Under the pieces are notes generated by a model. It saw only the letters and a list, made by a program, of their open reading frames with translations, was not told the origin of the DNA and made no database searches. From JANOSH01 sp031415695 (GTDB lineage Bacteria; Actinomycetota; Acidimicrobiia; Acidimicrobiales; Ilumatobacteraceae): a DNA stretch of 64,000 nt. The translations under genes and the position numbers were made by a program. The stretch spans positions 91,026 to 155,025 of the forward strand of contig JANOSH010000066.1 of the NCBI GenBank assembly GCA_031415695.1. The letters run 5' to 3'. This document shows positions 25,563 through 34,687 of this stretch, piece after piece. How positions within the stretch are numbered: the first letter of the stretch is position 1; the number at the start of each line of letters is the position of its first letter.

Positions 25563-26906
25563 CTAGCGAACGAAGACGAGCTTCGAGAACTGCTGGCGAA
25601 GCTCGATGACGTCGGCCCGAACCGTCTCGGCCGGTTCGCCGTCGATGAGCACGCGGCCAACGAGGTCGGCGACGATTGCCATCTCGGCGGTGCCCATACC
25701 GCGACGCGTCAATTCCTGAGTACCGAGGCGGACGCCGTTCGCATCGCCCGGGATCTCGGGAAGCGGTAGCCCGATTGACGAGCACAACAAGTTGGCCGGT
25801 TCCAACAATTTGGCTGCTCGGTCGCCCCCACCAAACTGCCGGGCATCGAGAGCGACATGTTGGCTCATCGTCGCTAGTCCGCCGCGGCCTGCAGGTCGAA
25901 AGACGTCGACGCCGCGGGCTGTGAGTGCATCGGCAAATGCCTGCGCGTTGGATATGCAGGTTGCTGCGTACGCCTCGCCGTGTTCTAACAGGTCCATGGC
26001 GGCGAGGGTGAGAGCAGCCTGTTTGGCCAAATCGAAGTTGGCGGTCAGGCCAGGGTAGGCAATTGCATCGAGGCGCTCTGCGAGCATGGCGTCGTCGGTG
26101 AGGATCATGCCCGCCGGTGGGCCGCCGAAGCTCTTGTAGGTGGAGCCGGTCATGACGTGAGCGCCTTCGGCGAGGGGTTGCTGAAACGCCCCGCCTGCGA
26201 TGAGCCCACCCATATGCGCCGCGTCGTAGAGCACGTGAGCGTCGATGGAATCGGCAATGGCGCGAACACCTGCGACGTTGTACGGGAACAAACACATCGA
26301 CCCCGCAACAATGAGCAGGGTTGGACGAAGCCGCTTGGCGAGAACAGCCAGCGCGTCAATGTCGACATCCATGCAATCGGCGTCGAACGGCATAGCGTGT
26401 ACGTCCAAGCCAACGAGCCCAGCGGCTCCGGCAGCGTGATGGGTGACATGTCCGGCCGCACCATCCGAAAACGCCAGGATAGTGTCGCCGGGCTTCGTGG
26501 TGGCCAGGTACGTGTACAGGTTGGCAATCGACCCCGAGGCAACCCGGGTTTCCACGAAGCGGCACCGGAACAGGCGCGCCAGCACATCCTCGCACAGCAC
26601 CGAAATTCGGGCGGCGTCGACCATTCCGCGGTTCCATGTGTCACCCGGAGGCCCGAGATTCGGGCGGCTACCAATGGCCGAACCGGCGAGCCGTGCGAGC
26701 CGCGGGTTGGGCTCGTTGGTTCCGGCATAGAGCACCAAGCACTCGTCGAGCTTGGATTCCTGGGCATCAACCAGGCGGTGTAGCTCGTCATCTAGCGCGT
26801 CGAGATCGAGCGAGTCGGACAGACCATGCAACGCAAGGCGTTCATGTTCGAGTGCGGCAAAGGCTTGTGCGGCACCGGAGCGCCAAGGTCGATGAGCTGT
26901 AGACAT
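25563..26906 (-). CDS. Serine hydroxymethyltransferase-like PLP enzyme
   Basis: 447 residues of the SHMT family (fold type I). Conserved features are YAGTNEPNPRLARLAGSAIG, the active-site ASGSIANLYTYLATTKPGD and HVLYDAAHMGGLIAGG. The PLP lysine is in GSTYKSFGGPPAG, where canonical GlyA has STHKTLRGP, so this is a divergent subgroup. The reaction may be serine/glycine-tetrahydrofolate exchange or a related aldol reaction such as on alpha-methylserine. ATG 26906 is chosen; the ORF could extend to 27032 but would overlap the divergent gene. Confidence 0.8.
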   Translation of the reverse strand: MSTAHRPWRSGAAQAFAALEHERLALHGLSDSLDLDALDDELHRLVDAQESKLDECLVLYAGTNEPNPRLARLAGSAIGSRPNLGPPGDTWNRGMVDAARISVLCEDVLARLFRCRFVETRVASGSIANLYTYLATTKPGDTILAFSDGAAGHVTHHAAGAAGLVGLDVHAMPFDADCMDVDIDALAVLAKRLRPTLLIVAGSMCLFPYNVAGVRAIADSIDAHVLYDAAHMGGLIAGGAFQQPLAEGAHVMTGSTYKSFGGPPAGMILTDDAMLAERLDAIAYPGLTANFDLAKQAALTLAAMDLLEHGEAYAATCISNAQAFADALTARGVDVFRPAGRGGLATMSQHVALDARQFGGGDRAAKLLEPANLLCSSIGLPLPEIPGDANGVRLGTQELTRRGMGTAEMAIVADLVGRVLIDGEPAETVRADVIELRQQFSKLVFVR

Positions 26907-26984
26907 GCTCGCATCGTACGCCTGCCGGGCCGCTACATCGATGACGGATTCGGCTACGTTGCGTACAAAGAAAAGCGAGGACCA

Positions 26985-28172
26985 ATGGCATACGCGCCCG
27001 ACGACCGCCAGTACTTCGATGCTGACAGTCACATCATGGAGCTACCCGACTTTCTGAAGAAGTATGCCGATCCTGCATTGCGCGACGACATACCGCTCGT
27101 CAACTACAGCGCGTCGATCGTGACCGATGAAGAAGTCGCCGTCATCATGAACCGCGGCGGGCGTCATAGTGACCAGCATCGCGCTGAGCTTGTGGCGCTC
27201 GGCGATGACCTCATTCGCTCATCGAAGGAGATACAGGCGCTCGGTGCGTTCGATTCGGCCGAGCGTTCGGTCGCCCTAGATCTGCTCGGATTCAAGAAGC
27301 AGCTGGTGTTTGCAACACACAGTGTTGCTCTGCCGTTCTCGCCAAGTGGCAAACTCGACCCAACCCTGCGGTACGGCGCGGCCCGTGCGCACAATCGCCA
27401 TGTTACCGAGTTCTGTTCGGTTGACGACCGGCTCCTCGGCGTGGCGATTGTGCCGCTCGACGATCCCGACATGGCAATTGTCGAACTCGACCGGCTTATC
27501 GCCGGCGCTGCTCACACCGGTGTCGATGCCGTGTGGGTGCCGCATCGTGCCTGCGGTGACAAATCCCCCGGGCATATCGCTTTCGATCCGTTTTGGGCAC
27601 GCCTAGCCGATGCCGACCTTCCATTCGTGCTTCACGTGGGTGGCGCGCCGCTGCACCTCAGCACGGCGTGGGCCAATAACGGCCGGGCGCCCACCAAAGA
27701 TTGGCTCGGAGGTGGCGAGAATGTGCGTACGAAAGACATTGCGGTTCTGCACCAAGGTCCCGAGACGTTCTTGTCGATGATGGTTCTCGACGGTGTGCTC
27801 GAACGGTTCCCGTCACTGCATGGCGCGGCGGTTGAACTGGGTGCAGGTTGGGTACCAGAACTGCTGCAGCGGCTCGACTGGGTGGCTGCAACCTGGGGCC
27901 GAAACGACGCCAACCTGGCCGGTTTCACGCGTATGCCATCCGAGCAGATCACCCAGCAGTTGGGTTTCACCCCCTTTGTCTTCGAGCCAGTCGGCCGATT
28001 CATCGACCAGTCCAACCCCGACCTGTACCTGTTCTCCAGCGACTACCCCCATATCGAGGGCGGTCGTAATCCCTTGGGTCGATTCGAGTCGGCACTCGCA
28101 GGCCAGAGCACAACCGTGCTCGACAAGTTTTACGCCGAGAACTTCTTGCGCGTGTTTTCGGCAGCCGCCTGA
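26985..28172 (+). CDS. Amidohydrolase family 2 (ACMSD-like fold) metal hydrolase
   Basis: 395 residues of the amidohydrolase-2 TIM barrel. The N-terminal metal motif is FDADSHIMELPDF (DxH type), with further ligands in LPFVLHVGGAPLHL and FSSDYPHIEGGRNP. Such enzymes decarboxylate or hydrolyse aromatic and related carboxylates; the substrate is unknown. GAGG five bases upstream of ATG 26985 supports the start. It is divergent from the SHMT-like gene and followed, after 6 bp, by a small exported protein. Confidence 0.82.
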   Translation: MAYAPDDRQYFDADSHIMELPDFLKKYADPALRDDIPLVNYSASIVTDEEVAVIMNRGGRHSDQHRAELVALGDDLIRSSKEIQALGAFDSAERSVALDLLGFKKQLVFATHSVALPFSPSGKLDPTLRYGAARAHNRHVTEFCSVDDRLLGVAIVPLDDPDMAIVELDRLIAGAAHTGVDAVWVPHRACGDKSPGHIAFDPFWARLADADLPFVLHVGGAPLHLSTAWANNGRAPTKDWLGGGENVRTKDIAVLHQGPETFLSMMVLDGVLERFPSLHGAAVELGAGWVPELLQRLDWVAATWGRNDANLAGFTRMPSEQITQQLGFTPFVFEPVGRFIDQSNPDLYLFSSDYPHIEGGRNPLGRFESALAGQSTTVLDKFYAENFLRVFSAAA

Positions 28173-28178
28173 ATAGGG

Positions 28179-28694
28179 ATGGCAAAGACTCATCGAGTTT
28201 CGGTCCCGATCACTGTACTACTGGTAGTCGGGGCGATCGTTACGTTCGGGCGCGGCAACACGCCCCTCGATCAGGGCGCGACGACGACCACCACCACAAC
28301 CACGACCATTGCTCCAACGACAACGACCGAAGTGGATCTGCCCGACTTCACAGCACCTGCCCCGGCCGCGCCGGTGAATCCAGGTGACGAGCAGGCGCGG
28401 CGAACATGGGACAACTGGTGCCTGAACTACGGCGAGGTCATTCGCGACATGGTGGTAGCTGCTCAGGCGTCCGATGCGGTCGGCACGGCCGATTGGCTGA
28501 AGTCGGCCCGTAGCCGCATGGTTCCCGCCGAAATGCCTCCTGAGCTGCGAGCGAATGCAACGACGCTGGTTGCCGATATCGATCGCCGCCTTGCTGCCAA
28601 CGGCTCAAAGGCCGAGTTGCTCACGGTCGGTCCTCAAGCCGGTGTCGCAGGCCTGGCAGTACAAGAGGCCAGCAACGCAGTTTGTAACCGCTAA
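28179..28694 (+). CDS. Exported or membrane-anchored protein with Thr-rich linker
   Basis: 171 residues: a short N-terminal hydrophobic helix (VPITVLLVVGAIVTFG, residues 9-24), then a poly-Thr/Pro linker and a helical domain of about 100 residues with two cysteines (WDNWCLNYGE and NAVCNR) that could form a disulfide outside the cell. No known domain is recognised. It probably shares a transcript with the upstream amidohydrolase. Confidence 0.6.
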   Translation: MAKTHRVSVPITVLLVVGAIVTFGRGNTPLDQGATTTTTTTTTIAPTTTTEVDLPDFTAPAPAAPVNPGDEQARRTWDNWCLNYGEVIRDMVVAAQASDAVGTADWLKSARSRMVPAEMPPELRANATTLVADIDRRLAANGSKAELLTVGPQAGVAGLAVQEASNAVCNR

Positions 28695-29881
28695 ACCCTC
28701 GTTTCCTGGCCAGCGATATGGGGTCGAAGGGTGACGTGGTGTTGTGTGGTCGTGACCAGACTGTCATCGTCAACGCGGTACACCGACGTAGCGACTAGAG
28801 CGCTTCGGCCGTCGTGCGACAGCACGTTCGAGCGAACATACAGCTCATCGTTGTGCGACCCCGAGGTTTCGTTGACGATCGGCATACGAGCGTCGAGTAT
28901 CCGTTCATAGTTGTCGAGCACTGTCCCGGCGCCATAGCCAGTGGTGCGCAGCCCTTGCATAACAGCAACCAGGCAGTCGTCGCGGAGAACCTCGAGTTCA
29001 CGTATGGATGCTCCCGCCGCCTGGTTGTCGGATTGCGTCACGATCTCGTTGACGAGTTCGTCGGTGAGGTCGGGAACGTCCATGAGTTTTGTCCACGGCC
29101 ACTGGAGTGTTGGGCCGAACTGAGCCATGAAGTGGCGCATGCCAGCCTCGCCGCCAGCGATGCGATACACGAGGAATGTGCCCATGAAACTCCAGCGGAG
29201 TCCGGCACCGAAGCGGATGGCGTCGTCGATTTCCTCGGCAGTAGCGATGCCGTCATTGACCAGCCAGAGCGCCTCGCGCCACAGTGCTTCGAGGAGGCGG
29301 TCGGCGACGAAACCATCGATCTCCTTGCGGAGACGCAACGGCCGCATGCCGATCGACTCGTAGACAGCGGCGGCTCGTTCATAAGCTGCCGAGGATGACA
29401 GCGAGCCACCACAAACCTCGACCAGCGGAAGCAGATAAACGGGGTTGAACGGGTGGCCGACCACGAGCCGTTCGGGATGCGCCATGCCATCTTGCAACAG
29501 GCTTGGCAGCAGACCCGATGTCGATGACCCGAAGACGACGTTCGGCCCCGCCGCGGTGCTCGCTCGCCGCAGTAGGTCCTGTTTGAGTTCGAGTCGTTCG
29601 GGGGCGCTTTCCTGCACGAAATCGACATCGGTTGCTGCTAGCTCGGGGGAGGAAGCAAAAGTGAGAGCGCCCTCGATGGGCAAGCTCCGAGTCAGAAGTT
29701 TGGTGGTCGCCCGCCGAGCGTTCGCCAGCACCTCGTTGACTTTCCGTTCGGCCTGCGGGTCGGGATCGTAGAGTTTGACGTCGACCCCATTGAGTAAGAA
29801 GCGGGCAGCCCAACCGCCGCCGATCACCCCGCCGCCGAGTAGCCCGACTCGTTCCAAACCAGGAATTGCGCTCACTGTCAC
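28691..29881 (-). CDS. lcdH: L-carnitine dehydrogenase (3-hydroxyacyl-CoA dehydrogenase family)
   Basis: 396 residues. The N-terminal Rossmann domain has VGLLGGGVIGGGWAARFLLN; the catalytic His region is VVGHPFNPVYLLPLVEVCGG, and the C-terminal helical domain includes AGLRWSFMGTFLVYRIAGG, a layout specific to carnitine dehydrogenases. It oxidises L-carnitine to 3-dehydrocarnitine with NAD+. About 75 extra C-terminal residues resemble the start of the thioesterase domain fused in some bacterial versions, shortened here. Overlapping the BKACE gene by 4 bp strongly supports a carnitine role. Confidence 0.8.
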   Translation of the reverse strand: MTVSAIPGLERVGLLGGGVIGGGWAARFLLNGVDVKLYDPDPQAERKVNEVLANARRATTKLLTRSLPIEGALTFASSPELAATDVDFVQESAPERLELKQDLLRRASTAAGPNVVFGSSTSGLLPSLLQDGMAHPERLVVGHPFNPVYLLPLVEVCGGSLSSSAAYERAAAVYESIGMRPLRLRKEIDGFVADRLLEALWREALWLVNDGIATAEEIDDAIRFGAGLRWSFMGTFLVYRIAGGEAGMRHFMAQFGPTLQWPWTKLMDVPDLTDELVNEIVTQSDNQAAGASIRELEVLRDDCLVAVMQGLRTTGYGAGTVLDNYERILDARMPIVNETSGSHNDELYVRSNVLSHDGRSALVATSVYRVDDDSLVTTTQHHVTLRPHIAGQETRV

Positions 29882-30774
29882 GAGTGCTTCCTTAGCTTGA
29901 GTTTGTCTCGCACTGCCTGCGGGCTCATGACCGAAACGTTCATGGCGCGGAGTATCTCGGAGGCACGCTCGACGAGTTCGGCATTGGTCGCAAGCTTGCC
30001 CGGCCCGAGGTAGATGTTGTCTTCGAGCCCGACGCGAACGTTGCCTCCCGCAAGCGCGGCCATCGCCACAAACGGAAGCTGCATCCGCGAGATAGAGAAC
30101 GCCGAAAACACGCAGTCGTTCGGCAGGTTATTCACCAAAGCCATAAAAGTGTTGGGATCATCGGGGGCGCCATAGGCAATGCCCATGCATAACTGGATCA
30201 TGACGGGGTCGTCGAGCAAGCCGTCTCGGATGAGCTCTTTCACCTGCACGAGATGGCCCGAATCGAACACCTCGAGTTCGGGGCGTACACCGAGCGCTTG
30301 AACCTGGCGGGCCATTGTCCGCAGCACGCCGGGGGTGTTGACCATGATGTAATCGCCGCCCGATGCGAAGTTCATAGTTCCGCAATCGAGCGTACAAATT
30401 TCGGGCAGTAGCGCCCGGACGTGATGGAGTCGTTCTGTTGCGCCTGCCATGTCAGTGCCAATCGGGTTCGGTGGCATCACCGTCTCGTCACCACCGAGCA
30501 CGAGGTCGCCACCCATGCCCGCCGTGAGGTTGATGACGACATCGGTGCCTGAATCACGAACCCGTTCGACGACTTCGGCATAGAGCCCGGTGTCTCGCGA
30601 CCCTTGCTTGGTTTCGGGATCACGCACGTGGATGTGCACGACTGCCGCCCCGGCGCGTGCCGCGGCTATTGATGACTCGGCGATTTCCTTGGGTGTCACA
30701 GGAACATGGGGACTTTTGCCCGTTGTGTCGCCCGCGCCGGTTACCGCGCATGTAATGAAAACATCCCAGTTCAT
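29878..30774 (-). CDS. Beta-keto acid cleavage enzyme (BKACE), likely dehydrocarnitine cleaving
   Basis: 298 residues of the BKACE (DUF849) family. The zinc ligands lie in AAVVHIHVRDPET (two His) and in VGLEDNIYLG (Glu). The enzyme condenses a beta-keto acid with acetyl-CoA to yield acetoacetate and a new acyl-CoA. Next to carnitine dehydrogenase, the expected reaction is 3-dehydrocarnitine plus acetyl-CoA to betainyl-CoA plus acetoacetate. It is the first gene of the minus-strand operon; a CTAG repeat begins 20 bp upstream of its ATG. Confidence 0.85.
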   Translation of the reverse strand: MNWDVFITCAVTGAGDTTGKSPHVPVTPKEIAESSIAAARAGAAVVHIHVRDPETKQGSRDTGLYAEVVERVRDSGTDVVINLTAGMGGDLVLGGDETVMPPNPIGTDMAGATERLHHVRALLPEICTLDCGTMNFASGGDYIMVNTPGVLRTMARQVQALGVRPELEVFDSGHLVQVKELIRDGLLDDPVMIQLCMGIAYGAPDDPNTFMALVNNLPNDCVFSAFSISRMQLPFVAMAALAGGNVRVGLEDNIYLGPGKLATNAELVERASEILRAMNVSVMSPQAVRDKLKLRKHS

Positions 30775-30794
30775 TCGGGCAACTGTATCGAGGG

Positions 30795-30856
30795 CTACAT
30801 GGCGGTGCGCTGAAGCGAGCGGTAGTTGTGAGCAAGCGACGCCGAAGGCAAGCTAG
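30795..30856 (+). repeat. CTAG-bounded intergenic repeat, copy A
   Basis: About 62 bp sharing AAGCGAGCGGTAGTTGTGAG and GACGCCGAAGGCAAGCTAG with copies at 36479, 54545 and 56401. The right end is CTAG, and its complement supplies the TAG stop of the minus-strand SDR remnant. The left end is CTAC. The unit lies between two minus-strand genes, in the upstream region of the BKACE gene. Confidence 0.75.
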
Positions 30857-31461
30857 ATGTGTCGTGACGGGAGCACGGCCCGCCGAGGGGGGAGTACGAC
30901 CGGATGCCCGAGCCAGATGCCGATGTTTTCGCCTGTTCGTCCCGCTGGTCCTTCGGCGATGAGCTCAAGGGCGAGCTGACCGATCTGGGCGGGTTGCATG
31001 TACGTTGCCGCCCGCTCCTCGGTTAATGCTGGCCCTGCTGCGAAGCGGATCATCTCGGAGTCGGTGGCATCCATATCACAGGCGGGATCGGTTCGTCGCC
31101 ACGTCCCTGCATTGGCGACGACGATGTCGAGTCCACCGAACTGGAAGGCGGCCTGATCGACGAACGATTTCACCTGCGCGGCATCGCGAACGTCGGCCAG
31201 CCACCACGAGACGGTTTGCCCGGTAGCAGCTGCGATGGCTTCGGCGACACCTTGTACCTTTGGTTGGATATCGCAGAGGACGACGTCGGCGCCTGCCTCG
31301 GCGAACGACCGGGCGATTCCTGCTCCGATCCCGGCTGCAGCGCCGGTAACAAGTGCGGTTCGACGAGTCAGTGTGCCATGGCCCGATTCTGGCCCAAGCC
31401 AGGCAGGGAAAGCGTTGTAGACGCCACAGTGGCCACTGCCAACGGCTACGTTCGCAGTCAT
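30853..31461 (-). pseudogene. Short-chain dehydrogenase with internal deletion
   Basis: About 202 residues. An SDR Rossmann start is clear (TALVTGAAAGIGAGIARSF, then ADVRDAAQVKSFVDQ and IVVANAGTWRRTDP). The catalytic Ser and YxxxK segment is absent: the sequence jumps at about residue 130 to an SDR-like C-terminal tail (TGENIGIWLGHPVVLPP). Roughly 70-90 residues appear deleted in frame, so the product should be inactive. The start ATG at 31461 overlaps the divergent ATG at 31460 in a CATG palindrome. Confidence 0.6.
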
Positions 31462-31873
31462 GACAGACGCTCTCGTTCGGCCGCGTGGCCGGTTCCCCCA
31501 TATGCGCGTGAGCAACGGTTTCGCCTTCGTATCTGGCACCAGTTCGCGTCGCGCCGACAACAGTATTGCCGGTGCGTCGGTCGACGAGTTTGGTACTACT
31601 TCGTTAGATGCCGGAGCACAAACGCTTGAGGTGCTGGCGAATATCGAACAGACTCTGCAGACCATTGGGCTCGACCGCAACGACCTTGTCGATGTCACGA
31701 GCTTCCTCGTCAACATGAACGACTTCGGCCCGTACAACACGGCGTGGGCCGAGTTCTTCGATGGCTGTGAACCACCGGCTCGCACAACCGTGGCCGTGCA
31801 TCAGTTGCCTCACCCGCACCTCGTAGTCGAAATCAAAGCCACCGCCCAGCTTCGCCAGGAATCCGTGACATGA
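31460..31873 (+). CDS. nbaF: 2-aminomuconate deaminase (RidA/YjgF family)
   Basis: 137 residues of the RidA fold with the 2-aminomuconate deaminase pattern: RPRGRFPHMRVSNGFAFVSG, SSRRADN, FLVNMNDFGPYNTAW and ARTTVAVHQLPHPHLVVEIK. It hydrolyses 2-aminomuconate to 4-oxalocrotonate plus ammonia. It is the first gene of the kynurenine operon, and its start codon overlaps that of a divergent SDR remnant. The next gene begins in an ATGA overlap. Confidence 0.85.
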   Translation: MTDALVRPRGRFPHMRVSNGFAFVSGTSSRRADNSIAGASVDEFGTTSLDAGAQTLEVLANIEQTLQTIGLDRNDLVDVTSFLVNMNDFGPYNTAWAEFFDGCEPPARTTVAVHQLPHPHLVVEIKATAQLRQESVT

Positions 31874-32397
31874 CCCTCAAACCCTTCAACTTGTTCCGTT
31901 GGATCGACGAGAACGCTGACCGGCTCAAGCCGCCCGTGTCGAATGTGCAGATCTGGGAAGGTACCGACATGATTGTCACGATCGTGGGTGGCGGTAACCG
32001 TCGCACCGATTATCATGACGACCCGCGTGAGGAGTTCTTCTACCAGCTTCGCGGCGACATGACCTTGAAGATCCGCGATCGCGACGGCGAACCCGAGCGC
32101 GACATGGTCATTGCCGAAGGCGACATCTTTTTGTTGCCTCCCCACGTTCGTCATTCGCCGCAACGAGCCGATGTCAACAGCGTCGGTCTTGTCGTTGAGT
32201 ACGCACGGCTACCGGGCGAGATCGATGGTTTCGAGTGGTTTTGTCCTCATTGCCACCACCGCGTTCATCGGGCCGAGGTGCAGTTGGCATCGATCGTACG
32301 TGACCTTCCACCTCTGTTCGCGGCGTTTTATGACAGCGTCGAGGCCCGTACCTGCGATTCGTGTGGGGTGGTTCACCCGGTGCCGGAAAAGCGATGA
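31870..32397 (+). CDS. nbaC: 3-hydroxyanthranilate 3,4-dioxygenase
   Basis: 175-residue cupin. The Fe(II) ligands are His in RTDYHDDPREEFFYQ, the following Glu, and His in HVRHSP. The bacterial-type C-terminal rubredoxin-like site is present (CPHC and CDSC). It opens the ring of 3-hydroxyanthranilate to 2-amino-3-carboxymuconate semialdehyde. The order dioxygenase, ACMSD, kynureninase, KMO with ATGA overlaps identifies it. Confidence 0.92.
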   Translation: MTLKPFNLFRWIDENADRLKPPVSNVQIWEGTDMIVTIVGGGNRRTDYHDDPREEFFYQLRGDMTLKIRDRDGEPERDMVIAEGDIFLLPPHVRHSPQRADVNSVGLVVEYARLPGEIDGFEWFCPHCHHRVHRAEVQLASIVRDLPPLFAAFYDSVEARTCDSCGVVHPVPEKR

Positions 32398-33410
32398 GTG
32401 CCGCCGAGCCCGAGAAGGCCCCGCGAATAGACGTGCACTCGCATTTTTTTCCGGCGATCACGCAAAAGCAATCGCTAACCCTTGGTCTTGTCGATGCTCC
32501 GTGGTTGCGTAACGACGGCGATGGCACCGGGTACATCATGGAAGGCGACAAGCAGTTCCGGCCGGTCGAGACTCCATTATGGGATCCGGTCGAACGTCTC
32601 GCACAGATGGACTCCACGGGCGTCACCATCCAAGTCATTTCGGCAACGCCAGTACTCTTCGCGTACGCCGCCGAGGCCAAGAACACCGCGGCCTGGGCGG
32701 CCATGATCAACGACATGGCTATCGAGATGTGTTCGGTCGACCCGGTACGGCTTCGTACCTTGTGTCAGGTGCCGCTGCAGGACGTCGACCGGGCCTGTGT
32801 CGAGGTCAGCCGGGCGATGGCAACGGGGCATGTGGGCGTGCACATCGGCAACCATGTCGATGCTCGCAACCTCGACGATCCCGACTTGTTGCGTTTCTTG
32901 TTTCACTGTGCAGACGAAGCTATCCCTGTCTTTATTCACCCCTGGTCAACCATGGCCGGCGAACGAATGCCCAAGTACATGTTGGCCTGGCTCGTGGGCA
33001 TGCCGGCCGAGACGCATCTCGCCATCCTTTCCCTTATTTTGTCGGGGGCGTTCGAACGTTTGCCACGCCATCTGAAGGTATGTTTCGCTCACGGAGGCGG
33101 GAATTTCGCGGCGCAGATAGGTCGTGTCGACAACGCATGGCGCAGGCGAGACATCGTGCGAGTCGATTGTCCACATCCGCCGTCCACCTACGCCGAACGT
33201 TTCAGCGTCGATTCAGCGGTGTTCAGCGACGAGGCGTTGCGGCTGCTGGTTTCAGTGATGAGCGAGGAGCGGATCCTGATGGGTTCTGACTATCCGTTCC
33301 CTCTGGGTGAAACCGACCCGGGCGCAGTGATCGATGCGTCCAGGCACCTCACATCCGGCGGACGTTCGGCCCTACTGTACGGTAACGCCGAACGATTCTT
33401 TGGGCTCTGA
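32394..33410 (+). CDS. nbaD: Aminocarboxymuconate-semialdehyde decarboxylase (ACMSD)
   Basis: 338 residues of the amidohydrolase-2 family with the ACMSD pattern: IDVHSHFFP (metal His pair), VFIHPWSTMAGERMPKYML, CFAHGGGNFAAQIGR and LMGSDYPFPLGE. It decarboxylates 2-amino-3-carboxymuconate semialdehyde to 2-aminomuconate semialdehyde, committing the flow to full catabolism and away from quinolinate/NAD. The start at 32394 overlaps the dioxygenase stop (ATGA). Confidence 0.92.
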   Translation: MSAAEPEKAPRIDVHSHFFPAITQKQSLTLGLVDAPWLRNDGDGTGYIMEGDKQFRPVETPLWDPVERLAQMDSTGVTIQVISATPVLFAYAAEAKNTAAWAAMINDMAIEMCSVDPVRLRTLCQVPLQDVDRACVEVSRAMATGHVGVHIGNHVDARNLDDPDLLRFLFHCADEAIPVFIHPWSTMAGERMPKYMLAWLVGMPAETHLAILSLILSGAFERLPRHLKVCFAHGGGNFAAQIGRVDNAWRRRDIVRVDCPHPPSTYAERFSVDSAVFSDEALRLLVSVMSEERILMGSDYPFPLGETDPGAVIDASRHLTSGGRSALLYGNAERFFGL

Positions 33411-33413
33411 CGC

Positions 33414-34687
33414 GTGTTTAGCATCGATCTCGCGTGTGCCCAACGGCTCGACGCTACCGATCCGCTACGGCACATCCGCGCCGAGTTCCGCATTCCTCAA
33501 ACGGCAGCAGGTACCGACGAAATCTACCTTGTGGGCAATTCGCTGGGGCGCTTCCTCGTCTTGCTGTCGACATGGTGCACGACGAGCTAGAGCGCTGGGC
33601 GACGCTTGGCGTGCGGGGCCATACCACTGGAGGCACGGCGTGGGCACCCTTCCACGAACTGCTCACGGTGCAGATGGCGGCGCTCGTAGGCGGTCGACCT
33701 CACGAGGTTGTCGTGATGAACTCGCTCACGGTCAACCTGCATCTGCTTATGGTGAGTTTCTATCGACCTACGGCCGCCCGACACAAAATTCTCATCGAGG
33801 GGCACGCTTTTCCGTCGGACCACTTTGCTGTCGAGTCTCAGATCCGCCAGCGTGGGTTCGACCCAGCCACATCGCTCGTCGTGGTGTCACCGCGGCCCGG
33901 TTCGGACACGATCGACGACGCTGATCTTTTCGATGCGATTCGCCAGCACGGTTCCGAGTTGGCCCTCGTGTTCTTGCCGGGAGTGCAGTACTACACCGGT
34001 CAGGTGTTCGACATCTCGGCTATCACTGCCGCCGCGCACGCGCACGGTGCACTGGTGGGCTTCGACCTTGCTCACGCTGCAGGCAACTTGGTTCTCGAAT
34101 TGCACGATTGGCAGGTCGACTTTGCCGCCTGGTGCACATATAAGTACCTCAACAGCGGGCCCGGTGGGGTCGCCGGGTGTTTCGTTCACGAACGGCACGT
34201 GACCGACCAATCGTTGCCAAAGTTCTTGGGCTGGTGGGGTACCAACAAGTCGACCCGTTTCGAGATGGACACAGTGTTCGACGCCATCGCGACAGTCGAG
34301 TCGTGGCAGGTGAGCAACGCCCCGATTCTGTCGATGGCGACGCTACGGGCCTCCCTCGACGTGATCGATCGTGCCGGCCGAATTGGGGCGATGCGGGCGA
34401 AATCGGTGCAACAAATCGGCTACTTCGATTTCATGATCGACACGGTACTGGTGGGTCGTGTCGAGTCAATCACGCCTAGGCCAATGCACCAGCGCGGTTG
34501 TCAGTTCGCACTACGCATTATCGATACGCGCTTCGACGGCAAGTTGGTACACGAACAGCTTGAGGCTCAGGGTGTTGCCTGCGACTGGCGTTATCCCGAC
34601 GTGATTCGAGCCGCGCCAGTGCCGCTGTATAATTCGTTCGTCGATATCCACTCCTTTGTGATGGTCCTCGACCAATTGCTGTCATGA
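33414..34687 (+). CDS. kynU: Kynureninase, with a -1 frameshift near its N-terminus
   Basis: Fold-type I PLP enzyme cleaving (3-hydroxy)kynurenine to (3-hydroxy)anthranilate and alanine. From the GTG at 33414 the frame reads FSIDLACAQRLDATDPLRH up to YLVGNSLG. Homology then continues in the next frame as ALPRLAVDMVHDELERW. One G is missing from the run at 33545-33548 (four where five are expected). Downstream motifs are intact: PLP Asp region GALVGFDLAHAAGN, Schiff-base Lys in WCTYKYLNSGPGG, and GWWGTNKSTRFEM. The intact frame alone runs 33434-34687. Sequence error or very recent inactivation are the likely causes. Confidence 0.85.
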
